Source of the DNA: Smithella sp. ME-1
GTDB lineage: Bacteria; Desulfobacterota; Syntrophia; Syntrophales; Smithellaceae
DNA length: 7,729 bases
Assembly (NCBI GenBank): GCA_000495415.1
Contig: AWGX01000125.1
Span: 1 to 7,729, forward strand
Reading direction: 5' to 3'
The translations under genes and the position numbers were made by a program. The number at the start of each line of letters is the position of its first letter. Within the stretch, counting starts at the first letter, position 1. The notes under the pieces are model-generated. The model was not told where the DNA came from. It did no database searches and saw only the letters and a program-made list of their open reading frames with translations. Positions 1-6,389 of this stretch are shown in pieces.

Positions 1-1098
1 GCCAACGACAACGAATTGTTTATTATCTGACTGAGCCACATAAGCCAAATACTTACTGTCCGGACTGAAAATAAGAGACTTATTCCCTATATCATCAAAC
101 TTTTTTTCCTCTTTTCCATTTAAGACCACGAAACGTTTATTGCCCGATTGAGCACCATAAGCCACATTTTTGCTGTCCTGACTGAAAACAATAGATCCAT
201 TACCAATGGCATCAAACTGCTTGCCCTCTTTTCCGTCAATAACAACCGAATACTTTTTTTCTTTTTGAGCTACATAGGCAACGCGCCTGCTGTCAGGGCT
301 GAATACAATAGTTGTCCCAACACCATCATGATACTCCTCCTCTTTTCCATCAATAACAGCAAAACGTTTATTCCCTGATTGGGCTGCATATATTATTCGT
401 TTACTGTCCGGACTAAAAACTAAAGTATTTCCGATGGCATCATAATGTTTCCCCTCTTGTCCATCGATTACCAGAAAACGCTTGTTCCCGTTTTGAGCTA
501 CAAAAGCTATTCGTTTACTGTCCGGACTGAAAATTATAGTATTCCCGACAGCGTCGTAATACTTCCCCTCCTTTCCGTCAACTACCAGAAAACGTTTGTT
601 TCCTAATTGTGCCCAATATGCCGCATGCTTACTATCCGGACTAAAAACTATAATGGAACTTATAGACTCATATTTCTTTCCTTCTACACCGTCTACAACA
701 ACAAAATAATTATTATCTGACTTAACACCATACGCTATGCGTTTACTGTCCGGACTGAAAAAAAGAGCTGTTCCGATTCCATCGTATTTTTTACCTTCAA
801 TTCCATCAATAACTACAAACCCTTTATCACCCATCCTGGCGTTGTAAAACAAACGCTGACCATCCGGACTAAAAGTTATTGATCCAATAGATTCATATTT
901 TCGCCCTTCTATACCATCTGCAACAACAAAAAACTTATTATCCTTTTGTGCTCCATAAGCAAAATGTTTACTGTCCGGGCTGAAAAGAAGAGCACCAACT
1001 ATGGCATCATAGTCTTTTCCTTTTTCCCCATCTACTACTATAAATCTCTTCTTTTCATTCTCAGCCATATACGCAAAACGCTTATTGTCCGGACTGGC
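1..1098 (-). repeat. Ten tandem 111-117 bp coding repeats (PD40 units)
   Basis: On the plus strand a motif close to CTGTCCGGACT recurs at about 56, 173, 290, 404, 518, 632, 746, 860, 971 and 1085. The spacings are 117, 117, 114, 114, 114, 114, 114, 111 and 114 bases, all multiples of three, so the repeat is a protein repeat. On the minus strand the motif encodes SPDSK. Units at the missing C-terminal side (low coordinates) are more alike than those near the signal peptide, where the motif decays to ASPDNK and FSPDGQ. This pattern suggests unit duplication. Confidence 0.85.
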
Positions 1099-1242
1099 CA
1101 ATAAAAACAATGGAGAGAACTTAATATCAACTATAAGCTTCTCAGAGCTCTTCCTGTCAGCATTTCTTTCTTCGGCGAAAGAGACCCCTGCGATAAAAAC
1201 AAAGGAAACCGCTATAAATGTGCATATAAGTTTCTTAAACAT
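1..1242 (-). CDS. Exported PD40/WD40-like beta-propeller repeat protein, 3' end outside window
   Basis: Reading the minus strand from the ATG at 1242 gives 414 uninterrupted codons up to base 1, with no stop, so the C-terminus is missing. Residues 1-23 (MFKKLICTFIAVSFVFIAGVSFA) look like a Sec signal peptide: two lysines, a hydrophobic core, and an S-F-A cleavage site before Glu24. From about residue 49 there are ten copies of a 37-39 residue unit that opens with a motif close to FSPDSKRIAY and continues with a GNKRFVVIDGKEGKxYDAIG-like half. This is the signature of the PD40 (WD40-like, TolB-type) propeller repeat. The start is supported by AGGAGG at 1254-1259, 11 nt upstream. By family knowledge such proteins fold as periplasmic or extracytoplasmic propellers that bind proteins or ligands. 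No catalytic residues are visible and the specific role is unknown. It is divergent from the leu operon and probably unrelated to it. Confidence 0.85.
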   Translation of the reverse strand, partial: MFKKLICTFIAVSFVFIAGVSFAEERNADRKSSEKLIVDIKFSPLFLLASPDNKRFAYMAENEKKRFIVVDGEKGKDYDAIVGALLFSPDSKHFAYGAQKDNKFFVVADGIEGRKYESIGSITFSPDGQRLFYNARMGDKGFVVIDGIEGKKYDGIGTALFFSPDSKRIAYGVKSDNNYFVVVDGVEGKKYESISSIIVFSPDSKHAAYWAQLGNKRFLVVDGKEGKYYDAVGNTIIFSPDSKRIAFVAQNGNKRFLVIDGQEGKHYDAIGNTLVFSPDSKRIIYAAQSGNKRFAVIDGKEEEYHDGVGTTIVFSPDSRRVAYVAQKEKKYSVVIDGKEGKQFDAIGNGSIVFSQDSKNVAYGAQSGNKRFVVLNGKEEKKFDDIGNKSLIFSPDSKYLAYVAQSDNKQFVVVG

Positions 1243-1295
1243 CAGAACAACATCCTCCTGAAATTTATAGGGAACAAGTATTTATCTAAAAGTTA

Positions 1296-1324
1296 AATAT
1301 AACGTAGTGAGGCTACACATTCAA
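1296..1324 (-). promoter_or_regulatory. Candidate sigma70-like promoter for the PD40 gene
   Basis: Read on the minus strand there is TTGAAT (1324-1319), a 17-nt spacer, then TATATT (1301-1296). This is a good match to -35 and -10 hexamers at the ideal spacing. Transcription would begin near 1289 and leave a leader of about 47 nt before the ATG at 1242. A 5-bp inverted repeat, AGTCA-ATAA-TGACT at 1324-1337, abuts the -35 and could be an operator. Assigned from hexamer match only. Confidence 0.45.
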
Positions 1325-1473
1325 GTCAATAATGACTAATTTCTGACAAACAAATAATGGCTGGAATGAATATTACTTTTTTTACTGTTCATTAGCTTTC
1401 AACAGTAAGTTATAATTTTACCTCATATAACTCTTATAACTGTTTTTCTATTTTTTCTAATCAAAAAAATATT
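1325..1473. other. AT-rich divergent intergenic region with two adjoining inverted repeats
   Basis: There is no coding potential here. TTACTGTT (1382-1389) is a perfect inverse of AACAGTAA (1401-1408) across an 11-nt gap. It is immediately followed by a second perfect 8-bp dyad, AGTTATAA (1408-1415) with TTATAACT (1434-1441), sharing base 1408. Both lie between the two divergent promoters, about 33-90 nt upstream of the leu -35. They may be binding sites for a regulator of either gene. They are too AT-rich, and lack a properly placed T-run, to be convincing terminators. Confidence 0.35.
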
Positions 1474-1502
1474 TTGACAATAATTATCTTTTGCACTAAA
1501 GT
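1474..1502 (+). promoter_or_regulatory. Probable sigma70 promoter of the leu operon
   Basis: A perfect TTGACA at 1474-1479 is followed after exactly 17 nt by TAAAGT at 1497-1502 (four of six matches to TATAAT). Initiation would be near 1509, about 20 nt before the leader-peptide ATG and about 200 nt before the attenuator U-tract. This is the geometry expected of an attenuated amino-acid operon. Confidence 0.6.
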
Positions 1503-1528
1503 AGAACTCAATTCTTTTATTGAAGACT

Positions 1529-1657
1529 ATGAAAATGATGTGGAACAAGGATAAAAATCAGGGTTTTGCAATCAGTATTCTACCTCTGCTCCTGAGGCTC
1601 GCCCTGTTGCGCCTTTTACTTAAGGCCATTTGCCCATCGTTTTTAGGTCGTCATTAG
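1529..1657 (+). CDS. leuL: Leucine leader peptide (leu operon attenuator peptide), 42 aa
   Basis: ATG at 1529 opens a 42-codon frame ending at TAG 1655-1657. Residues 18-31 read LPLLLRLALLRLLL, ten leucines in 14 positions, with a further leucine at residue 39. The ten codons are CTA, CTG, CTC, CTG, CTC, CTG, TTG, CTT, TTA and CTT, so all six leucine codons are used. The frame lies between a good promoter and a strong intrinsic terminator ahead of leuA, exactly where a leader peptide for ribosome-mediated attenuation belongs. The peptide itself is probably not functional; its translation reports the supply of charged Leu-tRNA. The ribosome site is weak: GAAGA at 1522-1526 is only 2 nt from Met1 but 8 nt from Met3 (1535), so translation could start at codon 3 or 4 without changing the control region. 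The symbol is by analogy with enterobacterial leuL; no sequence homology is implied. Confidence 0.85.
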   Translation: MKMMWNKDKNQGFAISILPLLLRLALLRLLLKAICPSFLGRH

Positions 1658-1694
1658 AACTACAACAACTGATTACCTAAAAGGCCGTGGGCGA
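1630..1694 (+). promoter_or_regulatory. Predicted antiterminator stem of the leu attenuator
   Basis: The 5' arm 1630-1653 can pair with 1670-1694 as follows. TCA (1651-1653) pairs with TGA (1670-1672). TTTTAGGT (1641-1648) pairs perfectly with ACCTAAAA (1675-1682). TTGCCCAT (1630-1637) pairs with GTGGGCGA (1687-1694) using two G-U wobbles. A small internal loop lies between the last two helices. The 3' arm contains the whole 5' arm of the terminator (1679-1691), so the two folds exclude each other. The 5' arm overlaps the last codons of the leader. A ribosome stalled at the Leu codons upstream leaves it free, while one at the stop codon covers most of it. Found by reading complementarity; no folding energy was computed. 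Confidence 0.65.
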
Positions 1695-1716
1695 TAAACT
1701 CACGGCCTTTTTTATT
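1679..1716 (+). terminator. Intrinsic attenuator terminator before leuA
   Basis: AAAAGGCCGTG (1679-1689) is a perfect inverse of CACGGCCTTTT (1701-1711). The stem extends by a G-U pair (1690/1700) and a G-C pair (1691/1699), closing on the 7-nt loop CGATAAA. A T-rich run, TTTTTTATTATT, starts at 1708. The hairpin sits 21 nt after the leader stop codon and ends about 40 nt before the leuA start. This is the expected position for premature termination controlling the whole operon. Confidence 0.85.
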
Positions 1717-1754
1717 ATTAGATTTTAACAAACCTTTAACAAGGAGCCATTTAT

Positions 1755-3302
1755 ATGAAGAAAGATAAAAACCGCGTTTATATTTTCGATACAACCTTGA
1801 GGGACGGTGAACAATCTCCCGGCAACAGTATGAACACTGAAGAAAAATTAATTCTCGCCCGGCAGTTGGAAAGGTTGGGGGTTGATATAATCGAAGCGGG
1901 ATTCCCCATTGCTTCCGAGGGAGATTTCGACGCGGTAAAGCAGATAGCCAAAGAAATAAAAAAACCCCAGGTAGCAGGACTTGCACGCGCCAACAAGACC
2001 GATATTGATCGTGCCTGGCAGGCAATAAAAGGCGCAGCTCATCCACGTATTCATACTTTTATTTCATCTTCTGACATTCATTTGAAATATCAGTTAAAGA
2101 AGAGTCGTGAGCAGGTGCTCAAAGAAGCTGTAGCCGCCGTTAAACTTGCGCGTTCTTATACGGAAAACGTAGAATTCTCACCAATGGACGCCACACGCTC
2201 GGATAAAGATTATCTTGTGGAAATGGTCTCCGCTGTTATTGACGCTGGAGCAACAACGGTTAATATTCCGGATACAGTGGGCTATACCATTCCCGAAGAG
2301 TTCGGCAATTTGATTGCTTATCTTTTCGCTAAGGTTAAAAACATGGGCGATACGATCATCGCCACCCATTGTCATAATGATTTAGGTTTGGCTGTATCCA
2401 ATGCCCTGGCCGGAATAAGAAATGGAGCGCGCCAGGTAGAATGTACAATTAACGGTATAGGTGAACGGGCGGGTAATACCGCAATGGAAGAAGTTGTAAT
2501 GGCGCTGCAAACTCGTAAAGATCTTTACGGACTTTACACAAAAATCAACACGGATCAGATTTATAAAACATCGCGTCTATTGACACAGATCACAGGCATA
2601 CCTGTACAACCGAACAAGGCAATTGTAGGCGCCAATGCTTTTGCTCATGAATCAGGAATCCATCAGGACGGATTGATTAAAGAAAAAATAACTTATGAGA
2701 TTATGACACCGCAGTCTGTCGGTATCAGCGACACGCATATTGTTTTGGGTAAGCATTCGGGACGTAATGCCATTTCACATCACTTAAAGAAAATGGGGTA
2801 TGTCCTGGACGATGAACAGCTCAACAAAGTCACTGCGCGGGTCAAGGAACTTGCGGATGTAAAAAAAGACATCTATGATGAAGACCTGGAGGTAATTCTT
2901 TCCGAAGAGATTTACCGGGGTGAAGATAAATATCATCTGGTTTATTTAAACGTTGTCAGTGGCAATGTGGCCATCCCCACGGCAACGATGGAGATGCAGG
3001 TCGGAAAGGATGTCGTACGGGAAGCGGGATTCGGCAATGGCCCGGTGGACGCGACTTTCGCGGCCATTCGCAATATTACAAAGACCAATTATCCGCTTAT
3101 GAAATACGTCGTCAACGCAATAACCGGCGGATCGGACGCACAGGGTGAAGTTACCGTTCAACTGAAATATAACAGTCATTCTGTTGTAGGGCGAGGCGCC
3201 CATCCCGACGTTATTGTAGCTTCCGCCAAGGCCTACATCAACGCTCTGAATCGTCTGGAATTTTTAAAGAGCAATAGTAAAAAGGTTAAAATTGTTGAAT
3301 GA
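1755..3302 (+). CDS. leuA: 2-isopropylmalate synthase
   Basis: Condenses acetyl-CoA with 2-oxoisovalerate to 2-isopropylmalate, the committed step of leucine synthesis, in the cytoplasm. The N-terminal TIM barrel (about residues 8-275) begins with FDTTLRDGEQSPG, holding the metal-binding Asp17 and Arg16. HCHND places further metal ligands at His205 and His207, NGIGERAGN lies at 233-241, and HESGIHQDG at 298-306 marks the linker region. The C-terminal part (about 365-505) has the LeuA allosteric/dimerisation pattern with GNxxIPTATM near 403-412 and GGSDAQGEV at 458-466. Its presence argues against homocitrate synthase NifV and suggests leucine feedback inhibition. At 515 residues it has the usual bacterial length. 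The start is fixed by AAGGAG at 1741-1746, 8 nt upstream. It is the first gene after the attenuator. Citramalate synthase of the LeuA-like type is the main alternative, made less likely by the leucine leader and by leuCDB alongside. Confidence 0.95.
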   Translation: MKKDKNRVYIFDTTLRDGEQSPGNSMNTEEKLILARQLERLGVDIIEAGFPIASEGDFDAVKQIAKEIKKPQVAGLARANKTDIDRAWQAIKGAAHPRIHTFISSSDIHLKYQLKKSREQVLKEAVAAVKLARSYTENVEFSPMDATRSDKDYLVEMVSAVIDAGATTVNIPDTVGYTIPEEFGNLIAYLFAKVKNMGDTIIATHCHNDLGLAVSNALAGIRNGARQVECTINGIGERAGNTAMEEVVMALQTRKDLYGLYTKINTDQIYKTSRLLTQITGIPVQPNKAIVGANAFAHESGIHQDGLIKEKITYEIMTPQSVGISDTHIVLGKHSGRNAISHHLKKMGYVLDDEQLNKVTARVKELADVKKDIYDEDLEVILSEEIYRGEDKYHLVYLNVVSGNVAIPTATMEMQVGKDVVREAGFGNGPVDATFAAIRNITKTNYPLMKYVVNAITGGSDAQGEVTVQLKYNSHSVVGRGAHPDVIVASAKAYINALNRLEFLKSNSKKVKIVE

Positions 3303-3328
3303 ACTCTTGAAATAAGCTAGAGACCCGT

Positions 3329-3356
3329 TTGATACATAAATAAATCATCATATACT
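3329..3356 (+). promoter_or_regulatory. Candidate internal promoter for leuCDB
   Basis: The 100-base gap between leuA and leuC holds TTGATA (3329-3334) and, 16 nt later, TATACT (3351-3356), each one base from consensus. Transcription starting near 3363 would express leuC, leuD, leuB and the following gene without passing the attenuator. There is no terminator-like hairpin in the gap, so read-through from leuA is also expected. Prediction by hexamer match only. Confidence 0.35.
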
Positions 3357-3402
3357 TAGAAGTTGATTAAGTTGGTATAACTTTTCGCAAGGAGAATAAA
3401 TC

Positions 3403-4662
3403 GTGGGCAATACTATTACTGAAAAAATTTTAATGGCTCATACGAATTTGAAAAATATTTCTACCGGTCAGTTGATTAATGCCAAGGTGGACATAGCGTT
3501 GGGAAATGATGTTACCGCACCCATAGCAATCAAAGAATTTTACAAAGCGGGCGGCAAAAAAGTATTTAACAAAAACAAAATAGCCTTGGTACTTGATCAT
3601 TTCACACCGAATAAAGACATTAATTCCGCCCAGCAATGCAAGACCGTACGGGAATTTGCACAGAAACATAAGATAACTCATTTCTTTGAAGGCGGATCTG
3701 TGGGAATTGAACACGCGTTGCTTCCGGAACAGGGTATCGTTGGACCGGGAGATCTGGTTATCGGCGCGGACAGCCACACATGCACTTACGGCGCGTTGGG
3801 TGCTTTCGCTACCGGAGTAGGCAGCACCGATCTGGCAGCGGCCATGTTCACCGGCGAGCTTTGGTTTAAAGTTCCTTCATCAATCAAATTCGTCATCTAC
3901 GGAAAACTGCAAAAATGGGTTTCCGGCAAAGATTTGATTTTGAATATAATCGGCCGAATTGGCGTTGACGGATCTCTGTATCAGGCAATGGAATTTACGG
4001 GTGAAACCATCAGCAGACTGCCGATGGCCGACAGATTTGCAATGGCCAATATGGCTATTGAAGCAGGGGCGAAAAATGGAATTTTTGCTCCTGATAAAAT
4101 TACATCGGAATACATAAAGAAGAGAACCAAGCGGGATTATAAATTTTATTATTCCGATAATGATGCTGTTTATTCCGATACGATTGAAATAAACGCAACA
4201 AAAATCGAACCGCAGGTAGCGTTTCCCCATCTTCCCTCCAATGTAAAAGGAGTAAGTAAAGCGGGAAGAGTGAAAATTGACCAGTCACTCATCGGCTCCT
4301 GCACCAACGGCCGGATTGAAGATTTAAGAATCGCTGCAAAAATTTTTAAATCCCGAAAAACATCATCAAATGTAAGATTAATTATAGTTCCGGCAACTCC
4401 GGAAATTTACAGACAGGCACTCAAGGAAGGTTTGATTGATACTTTCATGAAAGCCAATGCCATAATAAGTCCGCCTTCCTGCGGCGCTTGTCTGGGCGGA
4501 CATCTGGGAATTTTGGCGGAAGGCGAAAGAGCTGTCGCTACTACAAACCGCAATTTTGTCGGCCGGATGGGACATGTCAAGAGTGAGGTTTATCTCGCCA
4601 GTCCCGCAGTAGCAGCGGCTTCAGCTGTGTTAGGGAGAATTGCCTCCCCTGAAGAACTTTAA
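3403..4662 (+). CDS. leuC: 3-isopropylmalate dehydratase large subunit
   Basis: The iron-sulfur subunit of isopropylmalate isomerase works with LeuD to convert 2-isopropylmalate to 3-isopropylmalate through isopropylmaleate. The aconitase-fold signatures are all present. [20 protein letters not shown] begins at residue 123. The 4Fe-4S ligands are Cys300 (GSCTNGR), Cys360 and Cys363 (SCGACLGG). [10 protein letters not shown] is at 381-390. At 419 residues it belongs to the shorter LeuC form, found in archaea and many anaerobic bacteria, rather than the roughly 465-residue enterobacterial form. The start is GTG at 3403, supported by AAGGAG at 3389-3394 with 8-nt spacing. The resulting start [10 protein letters not shown] matches the conserved N-terminus, whereas the ATG at 3433 would cut it off. 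The short LeuCD class can act on citramalate, or be confused with homoaconitase, but the leuA/leuB neighbours support leucine synthesis. Confidence 0.94.
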   Translation: MGNTITEKILMAHTNLKNISTGQLINAKVDIALGNDVTAPIAIKEFYKAGGKKVFNKNKIALVLDHFTPNKDINSAQQCKTVREFAQKHKITHFFEGGSVGIEHALLPEQGIVGPGDLVIGADSHTCTYGALGAFATGVGSTDLAAAMFTGELWFKVPSSIKFVIYGKLQKWVSGKDLILNIIGRIGVDGSLYQAMEFTGETISRLPMADRFAMANMAIEAGAKNGIFAPDKITSEYIKKRTKRDYKFYYSDNDAVYSDTIEINATKIEPQVAFPHLPSNVKGVSKAGRVKIDQSLIGSCTNGRIEDLRIAAKIFKSRKTSSNVRLIIVPATPEIYRQALKEGLIDTFMKANAIISPPSCGACLGGHLGILAEGERAVATTNRNFVGRMGHVKSEVYLASPAVAAASAVLGRIASPEEL

Positions 4663-4753
4663 AAAAGGTACAAATCCCGCGAAGTTTCGCACAAGGGATA
4701 GTTCCCAATACCGATTTGTCGGGATTGGAGTTTCACTAAAAGGATTTTTTACT
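4663..4753 (+). other. Structured leuC-leuD gap: three tandem 12-nt hairpins at 16-nt period
   Basis: Within this 91-nt gap lie GCGA-AGTT-TCGC (4679-4690), GGGA-TAGT-TCCC (4695-4706) and CCGA-TTTG-TCGG (4711-4722). Each is a perfect 4-bp stem with a 4-nt loop, and they are separated by 4-nt linkers, so the starts are exactly 16 nt apart. Flanking AATCCCG (4673-4679) and CGGGATT (4720-4726) can also pair around the set. ATCCC (4674-4678) can instead pair with GGGAT (4695-4699). Several mutually exclusive folds are therefore possible just before the leuD ribosome site (AAAAGGA, 4738-4744). It could be a REP-like intergenic repeat or a local RNA element affecting leuD; the sequence alone does not decide. 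Confidence 0.5.
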
Positions 4754-5257
4754 ATGATATTCAAAGGGAGAGTTTGGAAATTCGGAGATAATATAGATAC
4801 TGACGCGATTATTCCGGCGAGATACTTAACGACATCTGATCCTAAAGAGCTTGCTGCCCATTGCATGGAGGATGCCGATCCCGATTTCGTGACAAAGATG
4901 AAACCCGGTGACATCATTCTGGGGGGAGAAAATTTCGGCTGCGGCTCTTCGCGTGAACACGCCCCCATATCGATAAAAGCAGCCGGCATTTCATGCGTCA
5001 TTGCGAAAAGCTTCGCCCGTATTTTTTATCGCAATTCTTTTAATATGGGTCTGCCGATCTTTGAATCCAGAGAACTGGTAGACGCAATTAACGAAGGTGA
5101 AGAACTATCGCTTGACAGTGTCAATGGAACGATAAATATAACCGGCACTGACAATATTTTCAAGATCAATGCTATTCCGCCTTTCATGGAAGAGCTTATC
5201 GCCGATGGCGGTCTGATGAAACATATCGCCAAAAAAAGAGAGCAAAATGAAAAATAA
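4754..5257 (+). CDS. leuD: 3-isopropylmalate dehydratase small subunit
   Basis: The swivelling-domain subunit of isopropylmalate isomerase, partner of LeuC. The 167-residue product starts [20 protein letters not shown]. The [15 protein letters not shown] block lies at 11-25 and [15 protein letters not shown] at 57-71; the latter is the substrate-proximal GCGSSREHA signature. [16 protein letters not shown] follows at 86-101. The length matches the short (about 160-170 residue) LeuD class that pairs with 419-residue LeuC. The start at 4754 has AAAAGGA 9 nt upstream and gives the conserved N-terminus at once. The frame stays open upstream to a TTG at 4640 inside leuC, but those 38 residues look unlike LeuD and run through the structured gap, so they are rejected. 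The 3' end overlaps leuB by 11 bases, implying coupled translation. Confidence 0.94.
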   Translation: MIFKGRVWKFGDNIDTDAIIPARYLTTSDPKELAAHCMEDADPDFVTKMKPGDIILGGENFGCGSSREHAPISIKAAGISCVIAKSFARIFYRNSFNMGLPIFESRELVDAINEGEELSLDSVNGTINITGTDNIFKINAIPPFMEELIADGGLMKHIAKKREQNEK

Positions 5258-6341
5258 TAATTTTAAAATTGCTGTCTTTGGCGGTGACGGCATAGGGCCT
5301 GAAATAATGAAAGAGGCCTTAAAAATATTAAAGATCATATCCGACAAGAAAAAATTTAATTTTCAACTTAACGAAGGTCTGGTCGGCGGCATCGCCTACG
5401 ATAATTTCGGAACTCCGCTGCCCGATTCAAGCCTGAAACTTGCTTTGCAAAGCGACGCGGTTTTATTGGGCGCTGTAGGCGGACCACAATGGGAATCTCT
5501 GGATTACAGTATCAGACCGGAAAGAGCGTTGCTCGGTTTACGGGGCAGTCTCGGTATTTACGCCAATCTTCGACCTATTATCGCTTTCGATGAGCTTCTG
5601 GATGCTTCACCTCTTAAAAAGAATATCATTCAGGGAATTGATATTATGATTGTCCGTGAATTGACCGGTGATGTTTATTTCGGCAAACCGCGCGGCGTAA
5701 AAAAAGGCAGAAACGGAAAACGCAAGGGTGTTAACACAATGGTTTACACGGAGGATGAAATCCGCCGGATTGCCATTCGCGCCTTTGAAATCGCGCGGAC
5801 ACGAAAGAAAAATCTTCTTTCGGTAGACAAAGCGAATATACTTGAATGCATGGAGTTCTGGCGCGAAGTTGTAACAGAAGTCGGCCGAAATTATCCTGAT
5901 GTTAACCTGAAGCACATGTATGTCGATAATTGCGCACTCCAGCTTATACGAAATCCGGCTCAGTTTGATGTAATCGTTACTACTAATTTGTTCGGGGATA
6001 TATTAAGCGATGAAGCCGCCATGCTGACCGGTTCCATCGGCATGCTTCCTTCCGCGAGTCTGGGCAAAAAGACAGCTTTATATGAACCCATTCACGGTTC
6101 CGCCCCCGATATTGCCGGGAAAAACATCGCCAACCCGCTGGCCACTATTTTATCAGTGGCGTTGATGCTTCGTTATTCATTAGCCATGCCTCAAGAAGCC
6201 AATTTGATTGAAAGCGCAGTTACCGAAACGTTAAAAGAAGGATTTCGCACACAGGATATTCATCAGACAGCTAAAAAGCTTGTGGGGACTGAAGAAATGG
6301 GCGATAATGTTGCAAGAAATCTACGCATACTTTTGAATTAA
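5247..6341 (+). CDS. leuB: 3-isopropylmalate dehydrogenase
   Basis: NAD-dependent oxidative decarboxylation of 3-isopropylmalate to 2-oxoisocaproate, which an aminotransferase turns into leucine. At 364 residues it has the usual length of this beta-decarboxylating dehydrogenase family. Visible motifs are GGDGIGPEI (12-20), [13 protein letters not shown] (98-110) with substrate-carboxylate arginines Arg99 and Arg109, and [10 protein letters not shown] (137-146) with Arg137 and catalytic Tyr144. Also present are VDKANIL (193-199) with Lys195, [11 protein letters not shown] (247-257) with metal-binding Asp251 and Asp255, and the NAD-binding stretch [15 protein letters not shown] (283-297). [15 protein letters not shown] is typical of LeuB rather than isocitrate dehydrogenase. 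The ATG lies inside the end of leuD (4-residue overlap in another frame) with only a weak GAGAG ahead, so translation is probably coupled to leuD. It probably ends the leucine pathway genes of the operon. Confidence 0.95.
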   Translation: MKNNNFKIAVFGGDGIGPEIMKEALKILKIISDKKKFNFQLNEGLVGGIAYDNFGTPLPDSSLKLALQSDAVLLGAVGGPQWESLDYSIRPERALLGLRGSLGIYANLRPIIAFDELLDASPLKKNIIQGIDIMIVRELTGDVYFGKPRGVKKGRNGKRKGVNTMVYTEDEIRRIAIRAFEIARTRKKNLLSVDKANILECMEFWREVVTEVGRNYPDVNLKHMYVDNCALQLIRNPAQFDVIVTTNLFGDILSDEAAMLTGSIGMLPSASLGKKTALYEPIHGSAPDIAGKNIANPLATILSVALMLRYSLAMPQEANLIESAVTETLKEGFRTQDIHQTAKKLVGTEEMGDNVARNLRILLN

Positions 6342-6389
6342 CGAAGGCCTTTGGAGACTGGCAGAATACCATTCTCATAAGGATGTAAA

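Noticed and set aside
148..378. 76-codon plus-strand open frame
   Set aside because: It lies antisense within the PD40 gene and has no ribosome site; the repeated GC pattern of the real gene keeps it open.
1..1098. Regularly spaced near-identical repeats resembling a CRISPR-like or satellite array
   Set aside because: The period is always a multiple of three and the whole array is an uninterrupted minus-strand frame with a signal peptide, so it is a protein repeat.
1382..1455. Dyads followed by T-rich DNA as a terminator
   Set aside because: The stems are almost entirely A-T, loops are 11 and 18 nt, and no gene on the plus strand ends upstream.
1500..1754. T-box riboswitch upstream of leuA
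   Set aside because: No T-box sequence (AGGGTGGNACCGCG-like) or specifier stem is visible, whereas a Leu-rich leader frame with terminator explains the region.
3430..3777. 115-codon minus-strand frame inside leuC (and similar frames of 62-128 codons opposite leuA, leuD and leuB)
   Set aside because: They are antisense to well-supported genes, have no recognisable domains and no promoters; shadows of the coding strand.
4640..5257. LeuD of 205 residues starting at TTG 4640
   Set aside because: The extra N-terminus overlaps leuC, is not LeuD-like, and the ATG at 4754 has a proper ribosome site and the conserved start.
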